A stretch of DNA of 64,000 bases from Acetitomaculum ruminis DSM 5522 (GTDB lineage Bacteria > Bacillota > Clostridia > Lachnospirales > Lachnospiraceae): positions 1 through 64,000 of the forward strand of contig NZ_FOJY01000007.1 in assembly GCF_900112085.1 (NCBI RefSeq), written 5' to 3'. The notes under the pieces are model-generated. The model did not search any database and had not been told where the DNA came from. It saw nothing but the letters and a program-made list of their open reading frames with translations. Below are positions 8,958 through 17,364 of the stretch, piece by piece. Each line of letters opens with the position of its first letter. Position 1 is the first letter of the stretch. The position numbers and the translations under genes were made by a program.

Positions 8958-8985
8958 CTATGTTACCGATTTTTCGGTAACATAG
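8958..8985 (+). terminator. Perfect intercistronic hairpin between MT II and the corrinoid protein gene
   Basis: A perfect 12-bp stem CTATGTTACCGA/TCGGTAACATAG closes a TTTT loop. Only TTCTT follows, so this is at best a weak terminator. It may partly uncouple, or protect, the corrinoid protein message. Confidence 0.6.
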
Positions 8986-9039
8986 TTCTTAAATAAAAGG
9001 GAAAATAAAAGTAATTAAATCAAAAGGAGGAGACATACT

Positions 9040-9672
9040 ATGTCAAAAATCGAAGAAGTTGCTGCTGCTGTTGAAGCTGGAAAAGCTAAAATTGTTGGAG
9101 GTCTTGTACAGGAAGCTATTGATGCTGGATGTGATCCTACACAAATCCTTAACGAAGGTATGATCGGAGCTATGGACGTTGTTGGAGAAAAATTCAAAAA
9201 GAATGAAATCTTCGTTCCAGAAATGCTTGTAGCTGCACGTGCTATGAAAAAAGGTGTAGAAGTTCTTAAACCACATCTTGCAGGAGATGGCGGAGCTTCT
9301 CATGGAAAATACATCATCGGAACTGTTGCAGGTGACTTACATGATATCGGTAAAAACCTTGTTGGAATGATGATTGAAAGTTCAGGATTCGAATTAATCG
9401 ACCTTGGTGTAGACGTACCAGCTGAGAAATTCGTAGAAGCTATCAAAGCTAACCCAGATTGCCACGTTGTTGGAGTTTCAGCTTTATTAACAACAACAAT
9501 GCCAGCTATGAAAGATACTGTTAAAGCTATTATTGATGCTGGACTTCAGAGTCAGGTTAAGATTATGGTTGGTGGAGCTCCTATTACTCAGGAATTCGCT
9601 GATGAAATCGGAGCTGATTGCTATACTGCAGATGCTGCTTCAGCTGCATCAAAAGCTAAAGAGCTTGCATAG
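9040..9672 (+). CDS. Methyltransferase corrinoid (cobalamin-binding) protein, MttC/MtvC family
   Basis: A 210-residue corrinoid protein that carries the methyl group between the two methyltransferases. Residues 1-85 form the helical cap domain and the rest is the Rossmann-type B12 domain. The B12 motif is complete: 'GDLHDIG' with lower-ligand His101, then 'GVSALLTTTM' and 'MVGGAPI'. Its length matches MttC, MtbC and MtvC. AGGAGG lies 9 bases before the ATG. Codon use (many GCT, GTT, GAA) looks like that of a strongly expressed gene. It works with the MT II at 8128, is kept active by the activators at 1779 and 5575, and needs an MT I. None is adjacent; the candidate is at 33669. Confidence 0.95.
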   Translation: MSKIEEVAAAVEAGKAKIVGGLVQEAIDAGCDPTQILNEGMIGAMDVVGEKFKKNEIFVPEMLVAARAMKKGVEVLKPHLAGDGGASHGKYIIGTVAGDLHDIGKNLVGMMIESSGFELIDLGVDVPAEKFVEAIKANPDCHVVGVSALLTTTMPAMKDTVKAIIDAGLQSQVKIMVGGAPITQEFADEIGADCYTADAASAASKAKELA

Positions 9673-9716
9673 TTTAACTGTATAGTAACTTGATTTTAAT
9701 TTAGTTCAAAAATTTA

Positions 9717-9755
9717 AAACTCATGAAATTACTAATGTGATTTCATGAGTTTTTT
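9717..9755 (+). terminator. Terminator after the corrinoid protein gene
   Basis: The stem AACTCATGAAAT/ATTTCATGAGTT is perfect and is followed by a run of T. It ends the methyltransferase-corrinoid transcript. Confidence 0.88.
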
Positions 9756-11225
9756 GCTGTATAAGAAATTTTATCTATAAATAAAAACATACACCGGTTA
9801 AGCTTTTGAATCGGTAAAAGAGGTTTTAGTTTACATAAGGAAGTAATTTTATTTTTTTATCTGTAAAATATAAAGATGATTAAAGAAAAACTATTAATTC
9901 TACAATTATTTTTAATAAAGCCCATGCCGAAATTAATTATATATAGTTACAAGCCGTGGATAATGAAGTAAAAATTATTTTGCATAGGAATTTTGATAAA
10001 ATATCTTGATAAGTAAAAGAGTGAAAATAACTAGAGAAAATAGTAATACTTATAAAATTTATTGTATTGTATTTTTTAAAACTATAATTTATACTTAAAT
10101 TATAAGATATATTAAACAAGTACTTTTATATTATAATATAGTGATTTAGAAAAAGAGAATATTATTATATCTTTTGTTTACAAGGAAAGTGTCTCAATGG
10201 ATTGAACGCAGTGTAAGCAATCCCCCGCTTCAAAAGCGTAAGCTTTAAGCGGGGGTATAAGCTTACTAGTGTCAGAAGGGGTTAAAGCCCCTTCTGACAG
10301 GTGGCACAAAGTGCCACTGCGTTCATGAGGAAGTAGCGAAGCAGATTCCGAATGTCCGCTTTACACCAGATAATTTAGATTTGAATAATCTGGGGAATAG
10401 CAAAGAAGAATAACTAGCATTGGGTTAAATTTTTAAATTAATTCAAAGCTTTTTAAGAAATGAGCTGAATATTGTTTTCTTAAGCAAAATATTAATATAG
10501 ACAGGATATTTCAAATAAAAAGAAAACGCACATATCATAATATTATTTTGAACACACAGAAATAAAATCATTAAATGAAAAACAAAAATAAAAAACCTTA
10601 AATATCTAATATAAATCTCATCGATTCTAATACATTATACTATTAGCCTTGTTTGGCAAAATTTTTAGTGAGAATAATTATCTAATATTTACAAGAATTG
10701 TATTCTAAAAAATTACCCTAGTATTAAAATTTACTAAACAATTGTTAATATGACGAATTGTGTAATATATACAAGAAGACTAAAATTTTCTTGGTAATAA
10801 GTGAAGAAATATACAAAAACATTTATAAAAAAGTCATATTAAGACAATGTTCGTATAAATACAAATTATAAAACTTGCGTAAAATATCGATAGAAGGCCT
10901 ACTATAGCTAAAAGACTATAAAAAAATATCAATATAATATGTATAAAAATGATAATATAAGTATATATATGCAAATGCGGTGGATGTTTTTTAAGAAAAA
11001 ATATATAATATTCATGTGTATTACAGGGAAAATATGTTGAAAACTATTGAAATCTTTACTGCGTTAAATAATGATATTGAAAATAATTTTAAAATATGTG
11101 TACCTGGTTTTTGATATTTTATTTAATATTACTAATAATGCAGTTCTTTTTCTGGGATTTTTACATATGATTCGTAATGCATAGAAGGTAAAGTTTAAAC
11201 AGTTAATTATTGGAGGAAAACAAGA
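9756..11225. other. Gene-poor 1.5-kb interval with a full modular repeat
   Basis: No credible gene is seen on either strand. It contains the full-length modular repeat element (10203-10363) and a single lookalike of the 34-bp array core (10843-10864). The rest is very AT-rich. A promoter for the MFS gene must be near its end, but none stands out. Confidence 0.7.
10203..10363 (+). repeat. Modular repeat element, full-length copy
   Basis: An outer stem TGAACGCAGTG (10203-10213) pairs with CACTGCGTTCA (10315-10325). Inside, TAAGC/GCTTA encloses hairpin I (CCCCCGCTT/AAGCGGGGG with an inner AAAGC-GTAA-GCTTT). Next comes hairpin II (GTCAGAAGGGG/CCCCTTCTGAC, 10271-10298), then hairpin III (GTGGCAC-AAA-GTGCCAC, 10301-10317). 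A conserved tail follows (10326-10363), with AAGCAGA/TCCGCTT nearly paired. Parts recur alone at 3703 and 42237. Confidence 0.75.
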
Positions 11226-12404
11226 ATGGAAAAGAAGAAAGTAAGCGTTGCCGGAACTCTGGCGGTATTCTCATTGTTCCTTTTATCAATGGGTATCACA
11301 GTTGTTACACCAGCAATGAATGTTATTATTGAACGTTGGGCAGCAACAGTTTCTGTAACCAACATTTACATGGTAAGTACAATACCAACATTAGTAATGG
11401 TTCCAGTAACTATTGTAGCAGGATCATTGGCAGGAAAAAAAGTTAAGTACAGAACACTTGCTGTTTTGGGGGCATTTTTATTCCTGTTAGGTGGATGTGC
11501 ACCAGCTGTACTTCCGGAAAACTTTATTTTGCTTTTAGCATGTAGAGCAGTATTTGGAGTTGGTGTTGGATTAATGGCACCTCTTGGTAATGCCCTTGTT
11601 GTAGGTTTATACGAGCCAGGAAAAGCATCTGCATATCTTGGATATGGTACTTTGCTTATGAACTTTGGTGGAATTATATTCCAGCAATTGGGAGGGTTCT
11701 TTGCAGGTATTTCATGGAACGCAACATTTTGGGGACATGCTTTTGGATTAGTAGGTTTTGTGATGGCATTCTTTATTCCTGAACCGGAATTGCCGGCTGA
11801 AGACTCGTCTGCAGCGTCTGCTCCAAAGGAAAAAATGCATCCGTTTGCATGGTTTGCAGCAATTACTTTATTTATTTTCAATATAGCAAATTATCCACTT
11901 ATGATGAATCTTTCAACTTTTATGGCACAGAAAAATGCAGGTGATGCTCAGGCAGCAGCTATTGTATTATCAGTATATACTGTTGGAGGATGTATTTCAG
12001 GTTTAATATTTGGAAAAATCTATGGAGTTGTAAAGAGATTTTCAGTTTCACTTGGATTAGCAATTTGTGTTGTTGGTATCTGTGTAGCATATTTTGGTGC
12101 TAATGTGGCAACAATAGGAGCAGGAATGTTCCTTGATGGATTTGGATTTTCTATCATGTTCCCAGCTCTTATTGCATTTGTAGGTATGCTTACCCCACCT
12201 TCAACTCAGGCATTTGGTATTTCAATTGTTACTGCATTTATGAATTTATCATCATTCTTTAGTGCATATTATTTAGTTGTAATAGAACATTTTAGTGGTA
12301 AAGATAATGTAATAGGATCTAGTTATTTCTGGGCAATGGCAATTCTTGGAATTCTTGCTGTATTTTATATTTTCTACAATCCTATTAAAAATGTAAATAA
12401 TTAG
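11226..12404 (+). CDS. MFS transporter, copy 1
   Basis: A 392-residue integral membrane protein with about 12 hydrophobic segments and a short cytoplasmic loop after segment 6 (residues about 188-205, 'AEDSSAASAPKEK'). The first helix carries 'MGITVVTPAMN', and a loop reads 'GKKVKYRTLAVLG', both typical of the major facilitator superfamily. It is a close paralogue of the transporter at 35002; the two share many identical stretches, such as 'NYPLMMNLS'. GGAGG lies 7 bases upstream. It stands alone between the corrinoid cluster and aroF and ends at a terminator. Its position suggests uptake of a methylated or aromatic substrate for the corrinoid system; the substrate is unknown. Confidence 0.85.
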   Translation: MEKKKVSVAGTLAVFSLFLLSMGITVVTPAMNVIIERWAATVSVTNIYMVSTIPTLVMVPVTIVAGSLAGKKVKYRTLAVLGAFLFLLGGCAPAVLPENFILLLACRAVFGVGVGLMAPLGNALVVGLYEPGKASAYLGYGTLLMNFGGIIFQQLGGFFAGISWNATFWGHAFGLVGFVMAFFIPEPELPAEDSSAASAPKEKMHPFAWFAAITLFIFNIANYPLMMNLSTFMAQKNAGDAQAAAIVLSVYTVGGCISGLIFGKIYGVVKRFSVSLGLAICVVGICVAYFGANVATIGAGMFLDGFGFSIMFPALIAFVGMLTPPSTQAFGISIVTAFMNLSSFFSAYYLVVIEHFSGKDNVIGSSYFWAMAILGILAVFYIFYNPIKNVNN

Positions 12405-12429
12405 TAAAAATTTAAACAGGTACAAAAAT

Positions 12430-12470
12430 AACTGCCGTGATTTTAAAAGTCGCGGCAGTTTTCTTTTTTT
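12430..12470. terminator. Bidirectional terminator between the MFS gene and aroF
   Basis: The stem AACTGCCG/CGGCAGTT is flanked by A-rich bases on the left and TTCTTTTTTT on the right. It can end both the MFS transcript (+) and the DAHP synthase transcript (-). Confidence 0.85.
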
Positions 12471-12487
12471 GTATTGCACTAAATATT

Positions 12488-13519
12488 TTAATGATTGCTT
12501 TCAGCAATATCGTAAATAAGTTGTTTTGAGTCCTCCCATCCAAGACATGGATCTGTTATGGACTTTCCATAAATGTGTTCACTGATTTCCTGGCTTCCTT
12601 CTTCAATGTAACTTTCAATCATAATACCTTTTACCAGTTTTTTAATGTCATTTGAAAGAATACGGGAATGCATTACTTCTTTGCTGATTCTGATTTGTTC
12701 TTTAAATCTTTTTCCGGAATTAGAGTGGTTTGCATCAACTACAACAGCTGGATTTTCAAGCCCTTTTGCGTAATACTTTTCCATAAGATTACTTAAATCT
12801 TCATAATGGTAATTTGGTATTGAAGCTCCGTTTTTATCAACTGCACCTCGTAAAATAGCATGAGCAAATTCATTTCCGTTTGTGGATACTTCCCATCCTC
12901 TGTAAACAAATTCGTGAGCACCTTGAGCAGCAGTAATAGAATTTAACATTACTGATAAATCTCCACTGGTAGGATTTTTCATTCCGGCAGGTACATCAAA
13001 TCCACTTACGGTAAGTCTGTGCTGCTGGTCTTCAACACTTCTTGCACCAATGGCAACATAGGAAAGTAAATCCTGTACATAACCCCAATTCTCAGGATAA
13101 AGCATTTCATCAGCGGGACTTAATCCTGTTTCAGTCATTGCCCTTATATGCATTGTTCTCATAGCAACGATTCCGGCTAAAAAGTCAGGTTCTTTTTCAG
13201 GATCCGGTTGATGAAAAATTCCTTTATAACCATTTCCTGTAGTACGAGGTTTATTTGTATATATACGAGGAATAATGATTAAGGAATCTTTGGTTTCTTC
13301 TTGAAGTGGAGCAAGTCGGTTTATATAATCACAAACAGAATCTTCATTATCCGCTGAGCATGGTCCTATAATTACAAGAAATTTATTGCTTTTTCCACTT
13401 AATACAGCTCTTATTTCTTCATCTCTTTCTTTCTTTGCTTCCATAGCTTTTTGAGGCACAGGAAATTGTTCTCTTATTAATGATGGTGTAGGTAATTTTT
13501 TCTTAAATCTGAAAGTCAT
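12488..13519 (-). CDS. aroF: 3-deoxy-7-phosphoheptulonate synthase (DAHP synthase, class I AroG/F type)
   Basis: A 343-residue protein that condenses phosphoenolpyruvate and erythrose 4-phosphate, the first step of aromatic amino acid synthesis. Visible landmarks are 'LVIIGPCSADNEDS', 'YTNKPRTTGNGYKG' (substrate-binding KPRT), 'GARSVEDQQHR' and 'VVVDANHSNSGK' for metal and phosphate contacts. Length and sequence fit the E. coli AroF/G/H type without an extra regulatory domain. AAGGAG precedes the ATG on the minus strand. It is the only gene on this strand here and may be regulated alone. Isozyme identity (aroF, aroG or aroH) cannot be told from sequence. 3-Dehydroquinate dehydratase is encoded nearby on the other strand. 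Confidence 0.93.
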   Translation of the reverse strand: MTFRFKKKLPTPSLIREQFPVPQKAMEAKKERDEEIRAVLSGKSNKFLVIIGPCSADNEDSVCDYINRLAPLQEETKDSLIIIPRIYTNKPRTTGNGYKGIFHQPDPEKEPDFLAGIVAMRTMHIRAMTETGLSPADEMLYPENWGYVQDLLSYVAIGARSVEDQQHRLTVSGFDVPAGMKNPTSGDLSVMLNSITAAQGAHEFVYRGWEVSTNGNEFAHAILRGAVDKNGASIPNYHYEDLSNLMEKYYAKGLENPAVVVDANHSNSGKRFKEQIRISKEVMHSRILSNDIKKLVKGIMIESYIEEGSQEISEHIYGKSITDPCLGWEDSKQLIYDIAESNH

Positions 13520-14197
13520 GGCTAATCTCCTTATAATTATTAATATTACTATTAATCATTTCCCGAATTTTTGGGGATTATATTTGTTATTGAAAAATAC
13601 TTATTGCATATAAAAACTATAGTGAATTTAACTAAAATTATTGATAAATACACAAAATTTCTAATTAAAAATTTATATTTCACGCTCTATAAAAATTTGT
13701 TTAGACAAATATTCTAAATAATTAATGATTATTATTGCCTTTATTAACATATATGCATGAAAAAAACAAATAACAAATTAATATTGAAAAAAATCGCAAC
13801 TCATCCGTGAAAAACGAAATTCAAAAATTCTAATTACAATAATGAAATATTTATAGATAATGTATTGACGCTGACAACCTCTTATGAAAATATAGATATT
13901 TTTAATGAAACTGCCAGCTTAATAAATCGTGGATAATTAAAGAAAAATCTAATAAAAGATGTAAAAGAAGCGCACAAAAAGAAAAGGCACCAAAAGCCTT
14001 GAAAAATATTATTTTGAAATAAAACTGAATCAAAATTCATTTTTGCTCTCCTTTTGTTTACTCCGATTATTTAGAATTCATTCTAAATAAAATCAGAAAG
14101 TCTGTCAATGGTGAATTTCACTAATTGATTTTTAAAAATCACTATAGTATCATGAATTTTAATGATTATTAATAAATATAAAAGGATGGTCGTCAAG
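13520..14197. other. Gene-free interval between aroF and aroD
   Basis: Divergent intergenic region of about 680 bases. It must hold the promoters of both genes. The only clear structure is a perfect palindrome at 14067-14090. A long minus-strand frame (14083-14436) is antisense to aroD and not a gene. I see no T-box leader upstream of aroF. Confidence 0.65.
14067..14090. promoter_or_regulatory. Perfect palindrome upstream of aroD, operator candidate
   Basis: TTATTTAGAAT-TC-ATTCTAAATAA is an 11-2-11 perfect inverted repeat about 110 bases upstream of the aroD start. It looks like a dimeric repressor site. The half-site resembles PerR/Fur-type boxes, but the spacing differs. Confidence 0.45.
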
Positions 14198-14977
14198 ATG
14201 GAAAGATTGGAAAATGGGATTATAAAGGGACCTAATATTGTGATAGGAGAAGGAATACCCAAAATATGTGTCCCGATTACAGCAAAAAAGGAAAAGGATA
14301 TTATAAACGATGCTGGTCTCATTGCTAAATCCAGAGCAGATTTAATTGAGTGGAGAGTAGATTGCTTTGACGGATGCTCTGAAAAATCAAGAATATTATA
14401 TGTATTGGCAGGAATAAAAGAATATCTTCCTGACAAACCTTTGATATTTACCTTCAGAACTCAGGCAGAGGGTGGATATAGACAGTTTTCCAGCAATGAT
14501 TATTGTAAGTTAGTAGAATTGGCAGCTGACTCAATAGAAACTGACATTGTTGATATTGAGCTAAATACAAAAAAGATGATGGCAGAACCTTTAATAAAAA
14601 TGGCACATGAAAAAGGAAAAATTGTTATTGCATCTAATCATGACTTTCAACAGACTCCAGGTGATGAAATAATTGCAAAGCGTTTGGAAAAAATGGATGA
14701 AATAGGAGCAGATATATTAAAAGTGGCCTACATGCCACAAACTAATCTAGATGTTTTAAGATTAATGAATATTACTGCTAAAATTAAAGAAAAAATAAAT
14801 GATAAGATTCTTGTTTCTATGTCTATGGGAGGATGTGGAGTTATTAGTAGATTAAGCGGTGAGATAACAGGATCAGCTATTACATTTGCAAGTGTCACAG
14901 GAACAAGTGCACCTGGGCAGACTTCTATTGAAGAAGCAATTTCAGTTATGAAGCTGGTACATGATAAAATTATTTAA
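14198..14977 (+). CDS. aroD: Type I 3-dehydroquinate dehydratase
   Basis: A 259-residue type I enzyme that dehydrates 3-dehydroquinate to 3-dehydroshikimate through a Schiff base. The catalytic pair is visible: His148 in 'ASNHDFQQTP' and Lys175 in 'ADILKVAYMP'. 'LIEWRVDCF' (residue 49 on) is the substrate-binding strand and 'SMSMGGCGVISRLSG' the phosphate-like loop region. I take the ATG at 14198, because AGGATGG lies 9 bases before it; the frame opens 12 codons earlier at 14162 without a site. The enzyme normally serves aromatic biosynthesis, but type I forms also occur in quinate or shikimate use. The gene is monocistronic, with a terminator at 14991. Confidence 0.92.
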   Translation: MERLENGIIKGPNIVIGEGIPKICVPITAKKEKDIINDAGLIAKSRADLIEWRVDCFDGCSEKSRILYVLAGIKEYLPDKPLIFTFRTQAEGGYRQFSSNDYCKLVELAADSIETDIVDIELNTKKMMAEPLIKMAHEKGKIVIASNHDFQQTPGDEIIAKRLEKMDEIGADILKVAYMPQTNLDVLRLMNITAKIKEKINDKILVSMSMGGCGVISRLSGEITGSAITFASVTGTSAPGQTSIEEAISVMKLVHDKII

Positions 14978-14990
14978 TTTAAATAGATTG

Positions 14991-15041
14991 ATAGCTTTAC
15001 AAATAAGATTTATCTACATGAGTAAGGCTATTAATTTTTTT
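14991..15041 (+). terminator. Terminator after aroD
   Basis: ATAGCTTTAC pairs with GTAAGGCTAT (one G-T pair) around a 21-nt loop, and a run of T follows. The loop is long, but the placement just after the stop fits. Confidence 0.6.
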
Positions 15042-15314
15042 ATTAGGAGGCAATCAGGAAGGTTCATATTTAAAAAATTCATTTTTGGTCTTGCTTTTAA
15101 ATTTTATCTATGATAATATAAGCAGGCATTTTGAAATACAATTCTTAAAAACTTTTATCATATAAAGTTTTATATTTAATTTTATCCCACGATTTTAAAA
15201 TTGAATAAGAGAATAATCAAGATGTATATTTTAATCTTTAAAGCGTTCGCTTAAATATTCCGGAATATAATCAGATTTAAAAGATTATCAATTTTACTTT
15301 TATGTAAATCTATT

Positions 15315-15328
15315 ATGCCAGATGGCAT
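15315..15328. promoter_or_regulatory. Palindrome just upstream of the DUF5688 gene
   Basis: ATGCCA-GA-TGGCAT is a perfect inverted repeat 27 bases before the start codon. A second palindrome, ATATTCCGGAATAT, lies at 15255-15268. Either could be an operator. The rest of 14978-15355 shows nothing else I recognise. Confidence 0.4.
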
Positions 15329-15355
15329 GTCAAAACTATTTTTCAAGGAGAACAA

Positions 15356-16118
15356 ATGAAATATAATGAATTTTTAGTATGTATTAAAAGAAAGTTAGAG
15401 GAGATGTTGGGAAAAGACTATGAGGTTATAATTGCGAAGATAAGAAAAAACAACGGAAAAGTGTTTGAAGGTGTAACAATAAATAAAAAAGGTCTTAATA
15501 TATCACCGACGATTTATTTGAATACTTATTTTGATGAGTATTCTATGGGAAAAAGAATTGATGTTATTGCAAGAGAAATATATGAAATATATGAAAGAAA
15601 TTCAATTTCCCATAATATGAATATGGCTTATTTTTCAGAATATGAAAATGTTAAGGAAAAAATAGTATATAAACTTGTTAATTTTGAAAAAAATATAGAT
15701 TTTTTGAAAGATGTTCCCTATATCAAGTTTTTAGACATGGCAATAATATTTTGCTATTACATTAACAATATTCCTGAGTTTGATAGAGCTTCCATAACAA
15801 TAAAAAATGATCATTTGAAGCTATGGGATAAAACTACAACCAATCTTTTTGAAGATGCAAAAATCAATACTCCAAGATTATTAGATGTTAAAATTAACAA
15901 CTTGGAAAGTATTTTGGGGCATAATTTTGCAAGTAAAGATGAGGGTAGTTTTGACTCAGTATTACATGCCAGTGCCAATGATGATTGTCAAATGTATCTG
16001 TTAAGTAACAGTACATATGTAAATGGTGCCATTACTATTTTATATCCTAATGTTTTGTCAAAAATATCAGACATTCTTGGAAAGGATTTTTATATAATAC
16101 CAAGCAGTATTCACGAAG
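15356..16118 (+). CDS. DUF5688 family protein, 5' exon (gene interrupted by a group II intron)
   Basis: This is the first 254 codons plus one base of a DUF5688 gene, a Lachnospiraceae family of unknown function. It starts with ATG after AAGGAG. The reading frame runs on into the intron and stops artificially at 16141. Removing 16119-16892 joins 'PSSIHE' to 'ILVPTHK' through a GTG (Val) codon and gives a 303-residue protein. In the part seen here, 'GVTINKKGLNISPTIYLN' near residue 41 and 'LLSNSTYVNGA' near residue 217 are the family landmarks. No signal peptide or membrane segment is present. The product depends on RNA splicing; without it, a truncated protein of 261 residues would be made. 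Confidence 0.82.
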
Positions 16119-16892
16119 GTGCGACCCGTTTCGCCATATAAATAAACAAAAGGTGAGGGTTACTAAAATTTTTTGCAGTAACAATAACTTATTTTTCGAG
16201 AGGTGGAATGATTGGGTAACGCCAAAAACGCCTCCTTTGATACTTCGAATAGCGTCTTTTTTTGCACAAAAAGGGGTTATAAGCTCGATAAAGGCGGCTG
16301 AGAGTCACCCTAACGTATAATGGCGAGGAAATGCGAACCAGAGGTGGTCGAGTGAATGATAGGCCGGAAGTCTAAAAAATACCTATGGCGAGAATGCTTC
16401 TTTTACAAAGGATAGCTGACGAACTCTTGAAGGAAAGGGTCTAAAGAATGGAAATGTAGAAATGCATTCATGATATTTTCATGGTAAGTGTGGATTAGTA
16501 AGATATTCGTTATGAAAATCCATACAGTGTTACAGGCACTGTCAGGCTTACAGGCTTAAAAAGAGCGCCTAAGGGTATATGTAAAGATAGAAAAATAGGA
16601 ACGGGGAAAGCTGGCGACGGGGAGGAAGTGCAATTCCAATGATTCGGTCTATGGTAACATAAGTTTATGTCAGTGAGAGTAGGGGCAAAATACCTTTGAA
16701 GTGGTGATAATAAGCCATGGAGGGACAGCCCCAAGTCAGGTTGTTTCATTAAAACTTATCATTTAAGATAGTATTACAATAAGTAAATAGGAAAAGCCTG
16801 ATGGAGCGCCGTATGAGGTGAAAGTCTCAAGTACGGTGTGGAGCGGGGGAAAAGATGGAAAGGGAAAATACTCAAATCTTACCTATCGCTAT
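16119..16892 (+). mobile_element. Group II intron without an open reading frame (774 nt)
   Basis: The intron starts GTGCGAC (GUGYG rule) and ends AT (AY rule). Domain V is clear at 16804-16840: the AGC triad, CGCCGTA/TACGGTG, and distal GAGGT-GAAA-GTCTC with a GAAA tetraloop. CTTCG at 16243-16247, in a loop closed by ACGC/GCGT, can pair with the last five exon bases CGAAG and so is an EBS1 candidate. Domain IV (about 16720-16803) has only about 80 bases and no reverse transcriptase. The intron lies in the sense direction of the DUF5688 gene and leaves it in frame when removed. It must rely on a maturase encoded elsewhere. Confidence 0.88.
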
Positions 16893-17041
16893 TGATTTTG
16901 GTTCCGACACATAAATGTGTGGATTTAAAAGAATTGGTTAAGCTTGTAAAATATGTAAATGAAACATCAGTACCTGAAGAACAGGTGCTGTCGGATAAAG
17001 TATATTATTATTCAAGAAAAGATGATATGATAACTTTTTAG
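16893..17041 (+). CDS. DUF5688 family protein, 3' exon
   Basis: The last 49 codons (including stop) of the DUF5688 gene, joined to 16118 after splicing. The first two bases complete a Val codon with the G at 16118. The encoded end, 'ILVPTHKCVDLKELVKLV' followed by 'VNETSVPEEQVLSDKVYYY', has the family-typical C terminus. An open frame beginning at 16838 inside the intron reads through this exon but is not the real gene start. The 3' splice site is set by the AY rule and the reading frame; a site three bases earlier would also keep frame but would not end in AY. Confidence 0.8.
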
Positions 17042-17178
17042 AATAGAAACATTAAGCATTATAAGGAAGATGTTTATTATTGAATGTAAGCATAATAAAA
17101 TAGTTTTACTAAAGGTGTAAGCATCTTCCTGTGCTTTACAAAAGAAAAAGTGTATGATAATATTCTAAAGGTATTTTT

Positions 17179-17251
17179 GCATCTGTAGCTCAGTGGATAG
17201 AGCAGCGGTTTCCGGTACCGCGTGTCGGGGGTTCGATTCCCTTCAGATGTA
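17179..17251 (+). tRNA. tRNA-Arg (anticodon CCG)
   Basis: A cloverleaf folds with acceptor GCATCTG/CAGATGT (one G-T pair), D-arm 'GCTCAGTGGATAGAGC', anticodon loop TTCCGGT (anticodon CCG) and T-loop TTCGATT. The discriminator base is A and CCA is not encoded. The gene stands alone between the DUF5688 gene and the PilZ gene. Confidence 0.94.
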
Positions 17252-17364
17252 TTACAATCATATAAAAAAATCCACCTGAAGGAAATGATATAGATATTTT
17301 AAATACATCAAGAAAACTTATGAGCATGATTTTCTTACATATATTTAAAATACTATTTCAGTTG

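Noticed and set aside
11366-11881. Minus-strand open frame of 171 codons
   Set aside because: It is a shadow of the MFS transporter gene, which has clear transmembrane coding on the + strand.
14150-14197. Earlier aroD start at 14162
   Set aside because: No ribosome binding site upstream; AGGATGG supports ATG 14198 and the length fits the family.
14083-14436. Minus-strand open frame of 117 codons
   Set aside because: It is antisense to aroD and overlaps the palindrome region; no ribosome binding site.
16838-17041. Separate 67-codon gene
   Set aside because: It begins inside intron domain V/VI and merges with the 3' exon of the DUF5688 gene.
17211-17223. T-box sequence GGTACCGCG
   Set aside because: It is the anticodon arm of tRNA-Arg.
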